Shown in pieces: positions 62,284-64,000 of a stretch of 64,000 nt of DNA. Each line of letters begins with the position of its first letter. Positions within the stretch are counted from its first letter, which is position 1. Origin of the DNA: Thiolinea disciformis DSM 14473. GTDB lineage: Bacteria; Pseudomonadota; Gammaproteobacteria; Thiotrichales; Thiotrichaceae. The stretch lies in assembly GCF_000371925.1 (NCBI RefSeq), contig NZ_AQVE01000001.1, positions 248,001 through 312,000 of the forward strand, read 5' to 3'. The notes below the pieces were generated by a model that had not been told where the DNA came from, made no database searches, and worked only from the letters and a program-made list of their open reading frames with translations. Both the position numbers and the translations under genes were made by a program.

Positions 62284-64000
62284 TTAGTGTGCAACGGCAC
62301 CTTCAGCATGGATACCTGTGTTCTGGCGAACATAAAGTTCATCCCACATTTCTTCAGAGCGACGATCACGTGTGAATAAAGACAGCAAGATCGTTACTAA
62401 GAAGCCAACGGGAATAGAGATTAAGCCAGGATTCTTTAACATGAACTTAGGTTTTTCAAAGCCCATCATGCTGGTGGTTTGGCCTTCCCATTTTTTCAGG
62501 TCGCCTTCCGCCTTGGCGATGGTTTTTTCTAAACCTTCGATTTCCTTTTGCTTAGCGGCTTTAGCTGCTTCGTCTGTTAAAGTAGCTAATTCAGTTTTAG
62601 CTGCTTCTAACTTAGCACGTGCACCCGGTTTGGCTGGGCCTACCGCAACGGCTGGAGAGGCCGCCACACAACCTTCCATGGCCCACAGAGTGCATAGGCC
62701 AGTACTTGCTGCAACCGCTGGCTTAGCTTCAGTGACTTCTGGAGTACCGTCCAACACTTTATTAGCGTTAGCAATAATGGCTTTTGGATAAGACATATTA
62801 GGGGAAATCATCACGAGGTAAATCGCAGTCAATGAGCCTGCTAACATACCGCCCACAACGCCCCAAGTATTAGTCTTTTTCCAATACAGTGTTAAGAATA
62901 CAGCCGGTAAGTTAGAAGAAGCGGCTACCGCAAACGCTAAAGCAACTAAGTGCGCAACGTTTTGACCTTGAGCGGCAATACCTACATAGATTGCTAATGC
63001 GCCAACGATAACTGTAGAAACACGAGCAGCCATAACTTGCTCTTGTGGAGAAGCGTGGTCACCACGGAATACGCCAACATATAAATCATGTGACATCGCA
63101 GAGGCAGAGGCTAATACCAAACCAGCAACAACAGCAACGATAGTGGCAAAGGCAACCGCTGCTACGAAGGCTAAGAACAGATTACCTAACATGGAGTCTG
63201 GTCCACCACCCACATATTGCGCTAATAATGGAGCAGCCATATTACCACCCGCATCCAAAGCAGCAATCTTAGCAGAGGTTACATTCATCGCAGCGCCTAA
63301 GCCCATGAACAATGTCAGAACATAGAAGCCACCGATAATTCCCATTGCCCAAATAACGGATTTACGTGCATCTTGTGCGGTTGGAACGGTAAAGAAACGC
63401 ATCAGAATGTGTGGCATACCAGCAGTACCTAATACTAAGGCCATACCTAAAGAGATTTGGTCAATAGGACTTTTCAGATATAAACCGGGTTCTAAAAAGC
63501 GCTGCCCTAAGTCAGCAGGAGCCATGTTAGCCGCAGATTCGCCTAATAGTTTCTTAACTTGTGCTTGAATATCTGGATTGTCTACCGCAGCTTGTAAGAA
63601 GCCGGGTAAAGAGAAACCAAACTTGCCCCACGTGAAAATGACCAACAAGATAGAAGCGGTAACTAACAAAATTGCCTTAATGATTTGTACCCAAGTCGTT
63701 GCTTTCATGCCGCCGAAAACAACATAGGTCAACATTAAGATACCAACCACAATGACAGAAACTGTGTAGTCAATACCGATCAAGGTCTTTACCAATACAC
63801 CGCCACCGACCATTTGGGCAGTGAGGTAGAAAGTAGAGACCAATACGGTAGAAACCGCAGCAATCGTTTTAGAAGCTTTTGGGTTATTACGGAAGGCTAA
63901 GATGTCACCTAAGGTATATTTACCAATATTACGGCAAGGCTCAGCGATGAGGAGCAATACGGTAATATAAGCAACCAACCAACCGACGGAATACATGAAT
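62284..64000 (-). CDS. actP: ActP-like sodium:solute symporter with extra loop (5' end outside window)
   Basis: Inner-membrane cation:acetate (monocarboxylate) symporter. The frame runs to the window edge; the visible 570+ residues lack the first one or two membrane segments (the reading before MYSVGWLVAY is still open). Family motifs include EPCRNIGKYTLGDILAFR, MPHILMRFFTVPTAQDAR and VASSNLPAVFLTLYWKK-type text (here AVAASSNLPAVF). Between the last membrane segments lies an unusual hydrophilic stretch of about 110 residues (about 62440-62790) with a lysine/glutamate coiled coil, followed by NPGLISIPVGFL. The symbol is by homology. Confidence 0.85.
   Translation of the reverse strand, partial: FMYSVGWLVAYITVLLLIAEPCRNIGKYTLGDILAFRNNPKASKTIAAVSTVLVSTFYLTAQMVGGGVLVKTLIGIDYTVSVIVVGILMLTYVVFGGMKATTWVQIIKAILLVTASILLVIFTWGKFGFSLPGFLQAAVDNPDIQAQVKKLLGESAANMAPADLGQRFLEPGLYLKSPIDQISLGMALVLGTAGMPHILMRFFTVPTAQDARKSVIWAMGIIGGFYVLTLFMGLGAAMNVTSAKIAALDAGGNMAAPLLAQYVGGGPDSMLGNLFLAFVAAVAFATIVAVVAGLVLASASAMSHDLYVGVFRGDHASPQEQVMAARVSTVIVGALAIYVGIAAQGQNVAHLVALAFAVAASSNLPAVFLTLYWKKTNTWGVVGGMLAGSLTAIYLVMISPNMSYPKAIIANANKVLDGTPEVTEAKPAVAASTGLCTLWAMEGCVAASPAVAVGPAKPGARAKLEAAKTELATLTDEAAKAAKQKEIEGLEKTIAKAEGDLKKWEGQTTSMMGFEKPKFMLKNPGLISIPVGFLVTILLSLFTRDRRSEEMWDELYVRQNTGIHAEGAVAH

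Overview
The window looks like a chromosomal segment of a gammaproteobacterium of moderate GC content. Glutathione reductase, a peroxiredoxin-glutaredoxin fusion, the formaldehyde pathway, TruD, dapF followed by a DUF484 gene, ZnuABC and a fused MFS/PlsC/acyl-CoA-synthetase protein all fit that class. A HoxFUYH hydrogenase, an AAA-ATPase/PD-(D/E)XK protein, a Uma2 nuclease and many cell-envelope proteins would suit a filamentous sulfur-oxidiser type (Thiotrichales, Thiothrix-like). That genus-level guess is inference, not proof. No rRNA, tRNA or CRISPR array was seen.

Layout. 1-2.4 kb: ABC importer (binding protein, two permeases, the last cut by the window edge). 2.6-5.3 kb: ABC-2 exporter and a lipoprotein. 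5.4-8.3 kb: thiol/peroxide defence (AhpD-like protein, glutathione reductase, Prx-Grx). 8.4-12.0 kb: an M23 peptidase/response regulator/histidine kinase operon and a divergent LysM protein. 12.3-18.1 kb: EamA permease with a folded leader, a secreted hypothetical, a flavin reductase plus HIT protein, and znuABC. 18.4-25.0 kb: protoglobin, DUF3291/AraC pair, hipBA remnant, TatD, flavodoxin-like protein, DUF1398-like protein, LysE exporter, aspartase. 25.1-31.6 kb: accessory-looking stretch with a frameshifted HNH endonuclease, Uma2 nuclease, a two-gene lysine catabolism operon, a frameshifted zinc-ribbon membrane protein, gene debris and an AAA/PD-(D/E)XK protein. 31.7-36.7 kb: NAD-reducing [NiFe] hydrogenase hoxFUYH with its maturation protease. 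36.9-37.4 kb: decayed IS3-family element. 37.5-44.2 kb: secreted alpha/beta hydrolase, TrmB-like methyltransferase, lytic transglycosylase, and the large Aas-type lipid repair protein. 44.5-50.3 kb: a small gene behind a perfect palindrome, the glutathione-dependent formaldehyde pathway with a divergent TetR regulator and its likely operator, SH3 protein, GST, RhlE-type helicase. 50.4-64 kb: GlxA-type regulator with MFS exporter, VOC protein, secreted proteins including a soluble cache domain, truD, bioF, tusA, dapF, DUF484, lipoprotein, DUF815 ATPase with a secreted ankyrin protein, cobalamin adenosyltransferase, and an ActP-like symporter cut by the window edge.

The strongest unusual observations are: an HNH endonuclease split exactly at an A_AAA_AAA slippery heptamer whose -1 reading restores the full protein; a membrane protein whose C-terminal zinc ribbon is shifted out of frame by a T8 tract; a repeated ATGTTTTGT motif, once as a perfect 10-bp palindrome against a ribosome binding site, between aas and a small gene; and a two-hairpin leader in front of an EamA transporter. 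I did not find a clear, complete, previously undescribed multigene system.
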